Source: Allolobophora icterica (taxonomy: Eukaryota > Annelida > Clitellata > Crassiclitellata > Lumbricidae). From it: DNA of 64,000 nt. Numbering within the stretch: the stretch's first letter is position 1; every line of letters starts with the position of its first letter. Of this stretch, positions 46,784 to 58,400 are shown piece by piece. The notes beneath the pieces were generated by a model, which saw only the letters and a list, made by a program, of their open reading frames with translations, was not told the origin of the DNA and did not search any database. The stretch spans positions 38,819,134 to 38,883,133 of the forward strand of contig OY744613.1 in NCBI GenBank assembly GCA_963556255.1, given 5' to 3'. Made by a program: the position numbers and the translations under genes.

Positions 46784-47672
46784 TTATATATATGTCAAGT
46801 GTACGATATAATCTAATTCATTAACTTTTACAGTGCTGCCATCTGATAACAGAGATTGGGATTATCATTCCAAGAGATCGGTCGTTGGCTGCGAAGAGAC
46901 CAAACTGAATGTGAAGCAGAAGAACGTGATTTGTTGAGACAATTGATCAACTTCCACTCACTGATTCAGACATCCTCCTCTCCTGGATACGTTTTCTCAC
47001 TGAATACAGACGCAGTCAGTGTACGAGTTGTAGTCGAGTTGGAATGGGGGAATTCTTCCTAGTTAGTTCAGAGTGTCTCCCATTGAAAATATGTGTTCAC
47101 AGTATGTCGCTCCAGCGGTAAAGTCTTCCTCCCTCGCTGCTGCCAATCTCAAATCTGAACATCATGCTTGTGTGATATAGTGTGCTCTGATCGAAGCTGC
47201 ATTAATTGACAATAATAAATATTATTCTTCCAATGATAGCTGGCATAATACTTCATGATTCTTATATGCATGAATAAATGCAAAAATTCATATATGCATG
47301 CACACATACATACACAAATAGATGATGATAAAAATACATAGATAAAAAATACATAAACCAATACATAAATAATTCACGCTTGAATACATTCAAACAAAAG
47401 GTATAATTCATAAACCGGTATGCATGAATACATAACTGTATGCACTTAATTAATAATATACATACGTACATACATATTCACGCAGAGCATGCATACATAA
47501 CCATAACCATACACATACCATAAATTTTATTGGTCCAAAGTAAACATCATAAGCAGGCATAGTAACACAGTTGCATAGTAAACATAGTAACATAGTAACA
47601 ACGTATATTATAACAACGAATAGGATAATTTACATAAATGTATGTATACATTCATTTATAAATACGTAGTCG

Positions 47673-47704
<32 letters not shown>

Positions 47705-47765
47705 TACGGAGGTCAATATACATACATGAATATACAGATACATACGTAGATGAATACATGCACAC

Positions 47766-49236
47766 TAGGGGTCTGCGGGTATACCCGTACCCGCGGGTTT
47801 ACCCGTACCCGACCCGTACCCACGGGTCGGGTACGGATCGGGTAAGCATCTTACGGGTCGGGTTGGGTATGGGTAGGAGCATCACGGGTACGGGTATACC
47901 CGGTTTTACCCGTACAAAAGGCAAGTTTTGGAGTTACCGTTACATATAGGGCCTAATAATGAATCTTGCACAGGCAAAGACTTACTATTGGTTAACTGGC
48001 ATATCCTAAATCTAAGTACTATCACAGACCTATGGTTATATATATTATGTTACGCATTCCTATGTATATATATATATATATATCCCTCTTCCTCTTCCTC
48101 TGCCTCTTCCTCTTCCTCTGCCTCTGCCTCTGCCTATATATATATATGTATATATACTACTGTGTTACAGTATATATATGTATATATATATATGTATATA
48201 TATACAGTCATCATCATTTACACGTATCCTCACAGTACCGTATGCCTGTGTTGACTGTCTGTCCGTGGACCTTCGTGAACTTGGCATTTATTAATAGATG
48301 TTCAAATTACAGTTACAAAGTGGCTTGTCTCCATTACCACAGTCGCAGTGCTTTTACACATGTCTTATCTGGTTTCCAGTCCGGTAAGAAGAGGGTCAAA
48401 GTTCGCTGAGCTGGAGCCCGTGATTCTGGCGGTCTTGTTTTCCTTACAACAGGTTGATACAGCCCAAGCTAGATATAATGGCATTCCTTAACTTCTGAGA
48501 ACTGCTTAAGCTGGTCAATTAGCGGTATTTTGCTGCAAACAGCTGCGTTAAGCTCGGCTGCCTATGGATGTATCGAATCACATCTTCCAGATGGACATTC
48601 TCAACATCTGAAGTTCTGACATGTCATCAGCTGTTGACTTGGGTGTCGGTGGGACAGACCATGCAGGCTGGAGAGATGATTAATGGCATGCAGGACCGAG
48701 GTGGCGATAAGCCGCCATAGCCATGGGGTTTACTCATATACAGGAGTTCATTCCACAGCCTACGGATACGGTTTGCTTATTATAAGTTTTATTGATACGT
48801 CAACAATTTTTACGTGTGCACAGTAAGTGTTGGATATTTCAAAAGTTAGACGATAATATAATTGATTTTGAGTTTTCTGACATCAAATTATGGCGGATGA
48901 CAAAGCTGCGTCAGATGTAAGTAATAAAGTTTACGTACATTACACTAATATTGGTTAGTCGTTTGATTGTGAGCCATAAATCTCGAACAGAGATCCTCCG
49001 TAGCACATTGAATTGGGCAGTGCGATGGTTCATGCATAAACGGGTTTTCTGTCATCGAATACATACTATAACTTTCTTAATCGTAGTTGTTTAATATAGG
49101 CCTATATGAGACGGCGATGGATGGAGAGAACTCCAGTGGTGGCCACCCACCCTCCAATGCCGAGGCCAAGAAAATGAAGTTGCTAACACTTCATACACGT
49201 GGCTGCCTCAGTACTAGCGTAATTGACTTCTTCCTC

Positions 49237-49269
<33 letters not shown>

Positions 49270-50593
49270 TTCTGCCTCTTCCTCTTCTTCTTCCTCTTTC
49301 TTCCTCTTCCTCCTCCGCTTCCTCTTCTTCTTGCTCTTCCTCTTCATCTTCTTCCTCTTCTTCTTCCTTTTCCTCTTCTTCTTCCACTTCCTCTTACTCT
49401 TCTTCTTCTTTCTTCCTCTTCCTTTCTCCTTCCTCTTTCTCTTACTCTTCTTCTTCTTTCTTCCTCTCCCTCTCCCTCTTCTTCTTCTTTCTTCCTCTCC
49501 CTCTCCCTGTCCCTATATAGGCCTACGTGAGACGGCGATGGATGGAGAGAACTCCAGTGGTGGCCACCCACCCTCAAATGCCGAGGCCAAGAAAATGAAG
49601 TTGCTAACACTTCATACACGTGGCTGCCTCAGTACTAGCGTAATGGACGTCTTCCTCCTCTTCCTCCTTCTCTTCCTCCTCCTCTTCTTCTCCCTCTTCC
49701 TCTTCTTCTTCTTCTTCCTCTTTCTTCCTCTTCCTCTTCCTCCTCCGCTTCCTCTTCTTCTTTCTCTTCCTCTTCATCTTCTTCTTTCTTCCTCTTCCTC
49801 TTCCTCTTCCTCTTTCTCTTTCTCTTTCTCTTCTTCTTTCTTTCTCTCCTCCTCCTCTTCCTCCTCCTCCGCCTCTTCCTCTTCCTTTTACTCTTCTTCT
49901 TCTTTCTTCCGCTTCCCCTTCGTCTTCCTCTTCCTTTTCTTCTTCCTCTTCCTCTTCCCTCACTCTTCTTCTTTCTTCCAATTCCTCGTTCTCTTCTTCT
50001 TTCTCTTCCTCTTCCTCTTACTCTTCTTCCTATTTCTTCCTCTTCTCCTCCTCCTACTCCTCCTCTTCCTCTTCCTTTTACTCTTCTTCTTTCTTCCTCT
50101 TCCCCTTCCTGTTACTCTTTTTCTTCTTTCTTCCTCTTCCTCTTCTCCTTCTTTCTTTCTCTTCCATTCCTATTACTCTTCTTCTTCTTCTTTCTTCCCC
50201 TTCCTCTTACTCTTACTCTTCCTCTTCTCCTCCTCTTCCTCCTCCTCCTACTCTTTCTCTTCCTTTTACTCTTCTTCTTTCTTCCTCTTCCTCTTCTTCT
50301 TTTTCGTCCTCTTCCTCTTCTTCTTCTTCCTCTTCATCTTTTTCGTCATCTTCCTCTTTTTCTTCTTCTTTCTTCATCTTCCTCTTCTTCTTCTTCTTTC
50401 TCTTCCTCTTTCTCTTCTTCTTCTTCCTCTTCCTCTTCTTCTTCTTCTTCCTCTTCTTCTACTTCTTTCTCTTCTTTCTTCCTCTTCTTCTTCCTCTTCC
50501 TCTCTCCTCCTCTTGCTCCTCTTGCTCCTCCCTTTCTTCTTCCTCTTACTCAAGTGCACGTGACGGGTTCCATGAGTTAACTCATTGGTACTG

Positions 50594-50672
<79 letters not shown>

Positions 50673-50686
50673 CACTACCACTACCA

Positions 50687-50771
<85 letters not shown>

Positions 50772-51052
50772 CACTACTACTACTACTACCACTACTACTG
50801 CCACTATCATCGTCATCAGCCTATTTATTATTGTTGCAACATACTGAGTTGTAACTCTATCAGCGTGCATGGTTGGGACTGGGGCGAGGGCGTGCTAATG
50901 ACGTGGCGGGTACGTTACGGGTACGGGTATACCCGCGGGTACGGGTCGAGTTGGGTAGTAATTTTGACTACGGGTCGGGTACGGGTACGGGTAATGGTCC
51001 TGGGTTACGGGTACGGGTCGGGTAGCAAAAATGCTCTACCCGCAGACCTCTA
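47766..51052. mobile_element. 3.3-kb non-autonomous hAT-like element, copy 2
   Basis: Same ends and internal order as 37287-40588, near identical apart from repeat-length changes. It has its own perfect 8-bp duplication, ATGCACAC, at 47758-47765 and 51053-51060. The different duplications show two separate insertions in the same orientation. Confidence 0.93.
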
Positions 51053-51060
51053 ATGCACAC

Positions 51061-52428
51061 ATAGGGCCTACTTCCGCACACCACCACAATCATCACTTTT
51101 CGGAATCCACCTCCGCTACCATTGATAACCTTAGCCTTGGGCTCCTGCATGCGTCCTCCATGGCAACACATCAGTATAGATATGCAGCGCGTATCATTTA
51201 TTCTCCAGACGCACAGCCTATCATCCTTGGGTTCTTTCCTATCATTTTGGCAGAAATCCCGCCACAGCGTCTGCTTCTGCCGACAGTCCTTAACCTGGTG
51301 AATAGCAGATTCTACAAATGAAATCAAATTCTACTCAGCAAAGTGCCGTTATCATCATTTTATGGCTTATAAATAATGCATTATCTTCATTTTACGACTC
51401 ATGCATTATGCAATATTATTGCCCAGAGTCATTCGCCAATCTCGCGAACCACGCCGCATTGCGTTTGTGTGGAATGAGGCGCTATGTCAATTGCAGCCAT
51501 TGCTGCTTAAGGTTTATTCCTTAAAAATCACGGAGATCTTCCGAAGATAACGCGTGACCTTCATTTTGAAGGTCTTAAATTATGTTGTATCGTGAAATGA
51601 GATTTGCGTGATCAGCAAAATCTTAAGGAAACAACCGTCTATCGTAATTCACAACAATCTTAGACTCAGATGTTTCCATTTTGCTGCGGGAAACTTCACC
51701 TCGGGCAACTTCATAAAATAATATGAATGCGTGTGCCAATGCCTGTTTACAAACTGGATAATTTTGGTTGATGCGCTATTTTCGCCACCTGGCGAATTAA
51801 TTATTGTCATTAATCGATCTTGATATTACATTAATAATCATTTATAGGGGTTATGCTTCCTCTAATAGGTCGTTTCGGCGTCTATTATGGTACCGAGTTA
51901 AGATTTTTGACGGACATCAGCTGTTGGACACGAGCAATAGGCCTAGCTGCTTATTAGGCGTGAATCACGGTGCGATAGACTAAACAATCTAGCAATCAAT
52001 CGATTTCAGAACACCAATAATTATTCTTAACCAACCAATTGCCTGAGTGGCGTCTGCATATTACTTCGCTCTGCTACACATTCAAGGTGACTTAGTTGTT
52101 TTGCCGATCCGAACTTCCATCGGTTCTGCTTAGTAGTTTGATGTCGCCAGTCCATCTTTCTGGAATCAGATGTCTTGCAGACTGCGACTTCATCTTCTTC
52201 GTCTTTCTTCGCTTCATTTCCGTAAGCGCTTGAAAACTATTCTATTCGATCCTGGTTTTCTGTCGTTAGGTCGAGGACTTCTCTGATTTGTTTCTTCTGA
52301 AGTGGTGCAACATAAATACGCGAAAGCAATTAGTTCTGCAGTTAAAACTGGATATGTTCATCATAATCACTATCACCGTGAAATGCAAAACCAATCTACG
52401 ATTTAAATATATATATATATATATATAT
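51061..52428. other. Unrecognised DNA between hAT-like copy 2 and the LTR element
   Basis: A 119-codon minus-strand reading at 50968-51327 straddles the transposon end and has no family features. The region closes with a (TA)n run into which the LTR element inserted. No gene recognised. Confidence 0.4.
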
Positions 52429-53648
52429 TGTGCCGATTTGGGCCCTTTGATTTTTTTTTTGGACTGCGTCTAAACCTGGTGACATTGCGACATGACGCTG
52501 CTCTGCTCTGCGTCGTTGCGCTCTGCGCATGCGCACTGCGTCAGCGTCTGCGCTGCGCCAGTGACTCTGCGTCAGCGCTCTGCGCTGCGTCTGCGTCTGC
52601 GCTGCGCCAGTGACTCTGCGTCAGCGCTCTGCGCTGCGTCGTTTGCGTCAGCGTCAGCGTTCTGCGACATTGCACCGAGTGACCTCTGCGTCAGCGCTCT
52701 GCGCTGCGTCGTCTGCGTCAGCGTCAGCGCTCTGCGACATTGCACCGAATGACCTCTGCGTCGTTGCGCTCTGCGTCAGCGTCTGCACTGCGTCCATGAC
52801 TCTGCGTCAGCGCCCTGCGCTGCGTCGTTTGTACACTGCGTCTACGCTCTGCGTCAGCGTCATTGTGCACTGCGTCATTGTGCACTGCGTCAGCGCTCTG
52901 CGCTGCGTCGTTTGCGTCTGCGTCAGCGCTCTGCGCTCTGCGCTCTGCGTCAGCGTCATTGTGCACTGCGTCATTGTGCACTGCGTCAGCGCTCTGCGCT
53001 GCGTCGTTTGCGTCTGCGTCAGCGCTCTGCGCTCTGCGCTCTGCGTCAGCGTCTGCGTCAGCGTCTGCGCTCTGCGTCAGCGCTCTGTGACGCTGCGCTG
53101 CGTCAAGGGACACTATATATAGAAGTGCGCAGCTCAACAGTTAGTTCTTGGACAGTTAGTCAGTAGAGTTCGACAGGAGTCAGTTGAGGCAGTTACTCGG
53201 AGTCAGACACAGAGAGAGGTTTGAGGGTTCGTCAGCGTCGAGTTCAGAGTCAGCGTCGCCAGTGCTCAGTCACTTCGTCGTGGTTGCGTCGTTTGTACCA
53301 CGGACTCTGCTCGTCTTTCGTCGTTGTTAGGTCGTCGCTGACAGGTAGTTATCAGTTGCTGTCGTTGACAGTCGTCGTCTGCGTCGCCGGAGTCGTGTTC
53401 TCCGGTTGAGTACGTTCTTGAACTCTGCCTCGTCGGACTGCGAAACTGATTTAACTGTGCACTCATTTCATTATGTTTGTTGAATTATATCGACGGGTAG
53501 TCGATTGAGTGTGATCAGGCAATAAAGTTTGAAACCAGAGGTTAGCCTTCTGCTTGACTAAGGGAAGCCTTACCCCACGGACTAGAGTCAGGATCCGAAC
53601 CCTGGGCTGGGCCATCCTGGTAAGTTGATTCGGCCCAGGTTCGCCACA
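52429..53648 (+). mobile_element. 5' LTR of Ty3/Gypsy element (1220 bp)
   Basis: Starts TGTGCCGATTTGG and ends GGTTCGCCACA; the 3' LTR (57101-58320) has the same length and reads the same. U3 (about 52490-53105) is an array of TGCGTCAGCG and CTCTGCGCTGCGTC words. TATATATA is at 53114-53121 and AATAAA at 53521-53526. The overlapping Ala/Ser/Cys-rich readings come from the repeat array. Flanks are (TA)n; a 4- or 6-bp duplication fits. Confidence 0.93.
53114..53121 (+). promoter_or_regulatory. TATA box of the 5' LTR
   Basis: CACTATATATAGAAG just downstream of the GC-rich U3 array; transcription should start about 30 bases on, near the AACAGTTAG segment. The 3' LTR equivalent is 57786-57793. Confidence 0.65.
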
Positions 53649-53652
53649 AAAC

Positions 53653-53669
53653 TGGTACCAGAAGTGGGG
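53653..53669 (+). promoter_or_regulatory. Primer-binding site candidate
   Basis: TGGTACCAGAAGTGGGG begins four bases after the LTR, where a tRNA primer would anneal. The tRNA is not identified. CCAGAAGT pairs with ACTTCTGG ten bases on. Confidence 0.55.
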
Positions 53670-53735
53670 TGGTACTTCTGGTTTTCTTCGTTGTCGTTTT
53701 CTGGTTTTCTTCGTTGAACGATCAACTCATCAAAC

Positions 53736-56700
53736 ATGGAAAACGCTTATGGAGAGGAGACCCGTATCTACACGTTGTTGGACTTTGCTGAAACGTCGCC
53801 GGATCTTCCGATCTGTTCAACGCCAGTTGTGAAGGAGGAGAGAAAATCTGCTGTGAAGTTCAAATCAGAACCCAGTAGTCTCCTGGAAAGCATTAATTTC
53901 GACGCTCTGGGATCTGGGACCGCGACCGACCATGGACGAAAGAAGGCATCCGTTGTGAGTGAAACTTCTACGGACTCGCGATTGATAGAAAACGTCGGCG
54001 CTCTGCTCGGTCAGAAGAGAACGTACATGAAGCCGGGAAAATTCGACGGAACTGGGTCTCTGGAATCCTTTTTGACGCAGTTCGAAGTGTGTTCTCGGCA
54101 CAATCGTTGGAGTGATCAGGACAAGGTGGATTTTCTTCGTTGCGCACTCGAGAAGGCAGCAACTCAGCTTTTGTGGGACTTTGGCGCACGGGAAGACATA
54201 AACTATGAGCAACTTGTTGAGAGGTTGCGACAGAGATACGGAGCTGAGGGACAGGCGGAAACTTTTCGCGCCCAGCTCTACTATCGTCGACAGCGATCGG
54301 ATGAGAGTTTGAGCGATCTCCTCCACGACATCCGACGCCTGGTGGTCCTTGCATATCCCGTTCCGTCTAACGAGACGACTGAGATAGTTGCCCGAGATGC
54401 CTTTCTCGAAGCCATCAGAGATCGTGACTTGTCTCTCAAAGTGAGAGAGAAGGAGCCGAAGAATATCGATGAAGCCTACCGGATGGCGTTGCGCCTTGGG
54501 GCGTACCAGCAAATGACTGATTTGGACGATCGCCGAAGACCGTCTAACCGGGTTCGTGGGACACAAGAAGTCGACGTGAACACGCAACTCCAGAAGCAGT
54601 TGGACACTTTCCTTGCAGCCCAGCGTCGTTGGCAGCAAGAATTGGAAGGCAAGATCTCTCGACAGTTGGAAGATCTTCGGAACGCCCCGCGAAGTACTTC
54701 GGATTCGACTCCCTTCGTCGACACTCGTGGAAACTCCGGACGTGACATAACGTGCTACAACTGTGGGCGGAACGGGCACATCGCCCGTCGTTGTCGCCAG
54801 CCCCGACGGTTTCTTCCTCGACAGACGGAGCCGGCGAGTCAAGATGTGGACGATCCAGTCGTCATGAACCATACGACTCGCGAGGGACCTCTTGCGCTCT
54901 GCAACAACGCAGTCTACATTCGTGCGACGATCCATGGACGGTCACGCCTATGTCTGCTCGACACAGGCTCGGAAGTGAGTATTGTTCCTGTTGCCTTTGT
55001 CGATGGTTTAGATTTGCAGTCCAGCTCCAGGGTTTTATTAGCAGCTAATGGGACGCAGATACGGGTCCTAGGAGAGTTAACGGTCCCCCTTAAGATTTCC
55101 AGAGGGTTTCATATCGATACTAAGTTCTTGGTGTCCGATCAAATCTTCGAACCAATGTTGGGTATGGACTGGTTGCGAGAGCATAGGTGTAGGATTGGAT
55201 TTGGTACTGGTGCCATTTACGTGGGTAGGAGGCGTATCCCCTTGGTGAAAGGAAATGGTTCATCCTGGTGTAGACGGGTTGTCGTTGCGGAGGAGGTGAT
55301 TGTGTCTCCTCGCTCCCAATGTGATGTGCCGTCCAGAACGTTATACGGGAACTTAGCTGCCACTGCATCAGCGTGGATGACCGAAACTGCTGAGATGCTA
55401 CCGGGTGTCCGAGTTGCCAGAGTGGTGATTAGAGACGACGCCAATTTGGCCCAGGTTCGGGTGATTAACCTTAGCGAACAGCCGGCCAGGCTGTATAGGG
55501 ACCAATTGATCGGTGGGTTGCACCCGGTCCAGGTATCGGAGGAGCAAAAGAGTGTTAGCGTTGGTGCGATCCGGTCCGACAACCCGGTTGTAGAGGACCT
55601 TATGAAGGATCTCCCAGAGGATGTACCGACAGAGGCGAGAGATCATTTAAAGCAATTGCTAATAGACTACACTGATGTATTTTCGGCTACTGAAGGGGAT
55701 CTTGGAAAGACGACGGTCTGTGAGCAGAGGATGGACACAGGGGACGAGCGTCCCGTTCGACAGCCGTTGCAGAGTCAAGCGCTGGCTTATAGGGTTGCTA
55801 TAGAGAAGCAGCGGGATCAAAAGTCGCATCGGCTGGAGTCAGTCTTTCAACGCCTTCGGAGAGCCAACCTGAAGTTGAAGCCTAGTACGTGTTTTCTTTT
55901 GAGGCGGACGGTCCATTTATTAGGACACATTGTGTCTTCTAGTGGGATTGTGGTTGACCCTTCTAAGGTCGAGGAAATGGTCTCGTGGCAGGTTCCGCGA
56001 CTATTAAGGAATAGAAGAAATTTCGCGGGTATATGCGCTTGCTACAGGAAATTCGTACTTGGATTTTCGTGCGTGGCTACTCTCCTTTTTGAACTCACGA
56101 GGAAAGGAAGGTTGTTTGAATGGGATGAAGGGTGCGAAGTCGCCTTTGACAGACTGAAGGTAGCCTTAATCACTGGTCCCGTATTGACATTGCCGCAAGA
56201 AGAGACTGCCTTTGTCTTAGACTGTGATGTTTTCAATGTAGGTATCGGAGCTGTACTGTCACAGCGAGTAGAATATGGGGAAGAAGTCGTTACGTGTGAC
56301 AGCCGGTTACTTTCTGCGGCTGAGAGAAACTACTGCATCACGAGGAAGGAATTACTGGCGGTAGTGCACTTTGTGAGAGAGTATAGACAGTGTCTCTTAG
56401 GAAAGCCCTTTGTACTATGGACTGCACTCCAGTGGCTGCAGCGGACGCCGGAACCGATAGGTCAGAGGGGACGGTTGTTAGAACGCCTGGATAAATTCTT
56501 TGAGACAGCGCATAGACTCGGACGCAAGCATGCGAACGCAGACTCCACGTCGCGTAAGCCGTGTTGCCTGTGCGGGGAATCCCCGTTGCTGATGGAAGCC
56601 GTGGTGAAGTGGGAGATGATACAGACCACTGTGTCCAGTGAACCGGATGACAATGAGAGAAATGACCAGGTTCATCAAACAGATAAGGAGCCGAGCGTGA

Positions 56701-56969
56701 TGACGCTGTGGTTGTGTGAAGCATCGGAAGTTTCCATGATGTGGCTTTGTGGACCAGTGGATTATGTCCTTCAGAAGTCGCTAAGAGCAAAGTCTTTTAT
56801 TGCGCATGTTGACAAACTTCGTCCTTGCTACGGGAGGACAAGAGGACAGTGGGATGAGACGGCGGCTCCGGAGGTTGACGATCAACACATTGATCGCGAG
56901 GCTGAATCAGAGCGAACATTGAGGGAACGGCCGCGCCGTACGATGCGCAGACCAGCTAGGTATCAGTAA
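53736..56969 (+). CDS. Gypsy Gag-Pol fusion, lacking RT core and integrase core
   Basis: One 1077-codon frame. Residues about 90-270 are a retrotransposon Gag domain (KFDGTGSLESFLTQFEV). A CCHC knuckle CYNCGRNGHIARRC is at 340-353. An aspartic protease with DTGSE is at 409-413 and its partner segment GMDWL follows. Reverse transcriptase begins, but at about residue 690-700 it jumps to the segment just after the YxDD region (HRLESVFQRLRRANLKLKPS), so catalytic motifs are missing. RNase H is partial: DCDVFNVGIGAVLSQ and RKELLAVV remain, a TDH-type segment is shortened, and HRLGRKHANAD is kept. Integrase is reduced to its C-terminal tail (HVDKLRP from 1024). All joins keep frame and no stop occurs. 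The 356-codon antisense frame is a shadow. Confidence 0.92.
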   Translation: MENAYGEETRIYTLLDFAETSPDLPICSTPVVKEERKSAVKFKSEPSSLLESINFDALGSGTATDHGRKKASVVSETSTDSRLIENVGALLGQKRTYMKPGKFDGTGSLESFLTQFEVCSRHNRWSDQDKVDFLRCALEKAATQLLWDFGAREDINYEQLVERLRQRYGAEGQAETFRAQLYYRRQRSDESLSDLLHDIRRLVVLAYPVPSNETTEIVARDAFLEAIRDRDLSLKVREKEPKNIDEAYRMALRLGAYQQMTDLDDRRRPSNRVRGTQEVDVNTQLQKQLDTFLAAQRRWQQELEGKISRQLEDLRNAPRSTSDSTPFVDTRGNSGRDITCYNCGRNGHIARRCRQPRRFLPRQTEPASQDVDDPVVMNHTTREGPLALCNNAVYIRATIHGRSRLCLLDTGSEVSIVPVAFVDGLDLQSSSRVLLAANGTQIRVLGELTVPLKISRGFHIDTKFLVSDQIFEPMLGMDWLREHRCRIGFGTGAIYVGRRRIPLVKGNGSSWCRRVVVAEEVIVSPRSQCDVPSRTLYGNLAATASAWMTETAEMLPGVRVARVVIRDDANLAQVRVINLSEQPARLYRDQLIGGLHPVQVSEEQKSVSVGAIRSDNPVVEDLMKDLPEDVPTEARDHLKQLLIDYTDVFSATEGDLGKTTVCEQRMDTGDERPVRQPLQSQALAYRVAIEKQRDQKSHRLESVFQRLRRANLKLKPSTCFLLRRTVHLLGHIVSSSGIVVDPSKVEEMVSWQVPRLLRNRRNFAGICACYRKFVLGFSCVATLLFELTRKGRLFEWDEGCEVAFDRLKVALITGPVLTLPQEETAFVLDCDVFNVGIGAVLSQRVEYGEEVVTCDSRLLSAAERNYCITRKELLAVVHFVREYRQCLLGKPFVLWTALQWLQRTPEPIGQRGRLLERLDKFFETAHRLGRKHANADSTSRKPCCLCGESPLLMEAVVKWEMIQTTVSSEPDDNERNDQVHQTDKEPSVMTLWLCEASEVSMMWLCGPVDYVLQKSLRAKSFIAHVDKLRPCYGRTRGQWDETAAPEVDDQHIDREAESERTLRERPRRTMRRPARYQ

Positions 56970-57087
56970 GCGCAGAAGACGTTTTAGGTGCACGCAGTCT
57001 GGTCGCTGCTAGGATAGGCCTCACTTGCTTTTCCCTAATGGGTTATGTAATTTTAAGGTTTCCCAAAAGGGGACTTTGGGTTTTCTC

Positions 57088-57099
57088 AGTGGGGGGGAA
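57088..57099 (+). promoter_or_regulatory. Polypurine tract before the 3' LTR
   Basis: AGTGGGGGGGAA directly before TGTGCCG, the expected plus-strand priming site. Confidence 0.7.
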
Positions 57100-57100
57100 T

Positions 57101-58320
57101 TGTGCCGATTTGGGCCCTTTGATTTTTTTTTTGGACTGCGTCTAAACCTGGTGACATTGCGACATGACGCTGCTCTGCTCTGCGTCGTTGCGCTCTGCGC
57201 ATGCGCACTGCGTCAGCGTCTGCGCTGCGCCAGTGACTCTGCGTCAGCGCTCTGCGCTGCGTCTGCGTCTGCGCTGCGCCAGTGACTCTGCGTCAGCGCT
57301 CTGCGCTGCGTCGTTTGCGTCAGCGTCAGCGTTCTGCGACATTGCACCGAGTGACCTCTGCGTCAGCGCTCTGCGCTGCGTCGTCTGCGTCAGCGTCAGC
57401 GCTCTGCGACATTGCACCGAATGACCTCTGCGTCGTTGCGCTCTGCGTCAGCGTCTGCACTGCGTCCATGACTCTGCGTCAGCGCCCTGCGCTGCGTCGT
57501 TTGTACACTGCGTCTACGCTCTGCGTCAGCGTCATTGTGCACTGCGTCATTGTGCACTGCGTCAGCGCTCTGCGCTGCGTCGTTTGCGTCTGCGTCAGCG
57601 CTCTGCGCTCTGCGCTCTGCGTCAGCGTCATTGTGCACTGCGTCATTGTGCACTGCGTCAGCGCTCTGCGCTGCGTCGTTTGCGTCTGCGTCAGCGCTCT
57701 GCGCTCTGCGCTCTGCGTCAGCGTCTGCGTCAGCGTCTGCGCTCTGCGTCAGCGCTCTGTGACGCTGCGCTGCGTCAAGGGACACTATATATAGAAGTGC
57801 GCAGCTCAACAGTTAGTTCTTGGACAGTTAGTCAGTAGAGTTCGACAGGAGTCAGTTGAGGCAGTTACTCGGAGTCAGACACAGAGAGAGGTTTGAGGGT
57901 TCGTCAGCGTCGAGTTCAGAGTCAGCGTCGCCAGTGCTCAGTCACTTCGTCGTGGTTGCGTCGTTTGTACCACGGACTCTGCTCGTCTTTCGTCGTTGTT
58001 AGGTCGTCGCTGACAGGTAGTTATCAGTTGCTGTCGTTGACAGTCGTCGTCTGCGTCGCCGGAGTCGTGTTCTCCGGTTGAGTACGTTCTTGAACTCTGC
58101 CTCGTCGGACTGCGAAACTGATTTAACTGTGCACTCATTTCATTATGTTTGTTGAATTATATCGACGGGTAGTCGATTGAGTGTGATCAGGCAATAAAGT
58201 TTGAAACCAGAGGTTAGCCTTCTGCTTGACTAAGGGAAGCCTTACCCCACGGACTAGAGTCAGGATCCGAACCCTGGGCTGGGCCATCCTGGTAAGTTGA
58301 TTCGGCCCAGGTTCGCCACA
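57101..58320 (+). mobile_element. 3' LTR of Ty3/Gypsy element (1220 bp)
   Basis: Same length and, as far as can be read, same sequence as the 5' LTR, implying recent insertion or gene conversion. AATAAA at 58193-58198 is the likely poly(A) signal. Confidence 0.93.
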
Positions 58321-58400
58321 ATATATATAAGATATAATTCTTCAGATATTATATATATGTATATATATATATATTATCTGAAGAATTATATTTCTAATCT
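58321..58400. repeat. AT-rich hairpin at the LTR insertion site
   Basis: AGATATAATTCTTCAGATA faces TATCTGAAGAATTATATTTC across a TA-rich loop. Confidence 0.65.

Noticed and set aside
37287..51052. The 3.3-kb repeat as an assembly duplication
   Set aside because: Each copy has its own 8-bp target-site duplication and the repeat lengths differ, which fits two insertions.
52492..53166. Ala/Ser/Cys-rich frames in both LTRs
   Set aside because: Translations of the TGCGTCAGCG repeat array of U3; TATA box and poly(A) context show this is promoter DNA.
53865..54935. 356-codon minus-strand frame
   Set aside because: Lies exactly opposite the Gag region, has no recognisable domain, and the sense frame is clearly coding.
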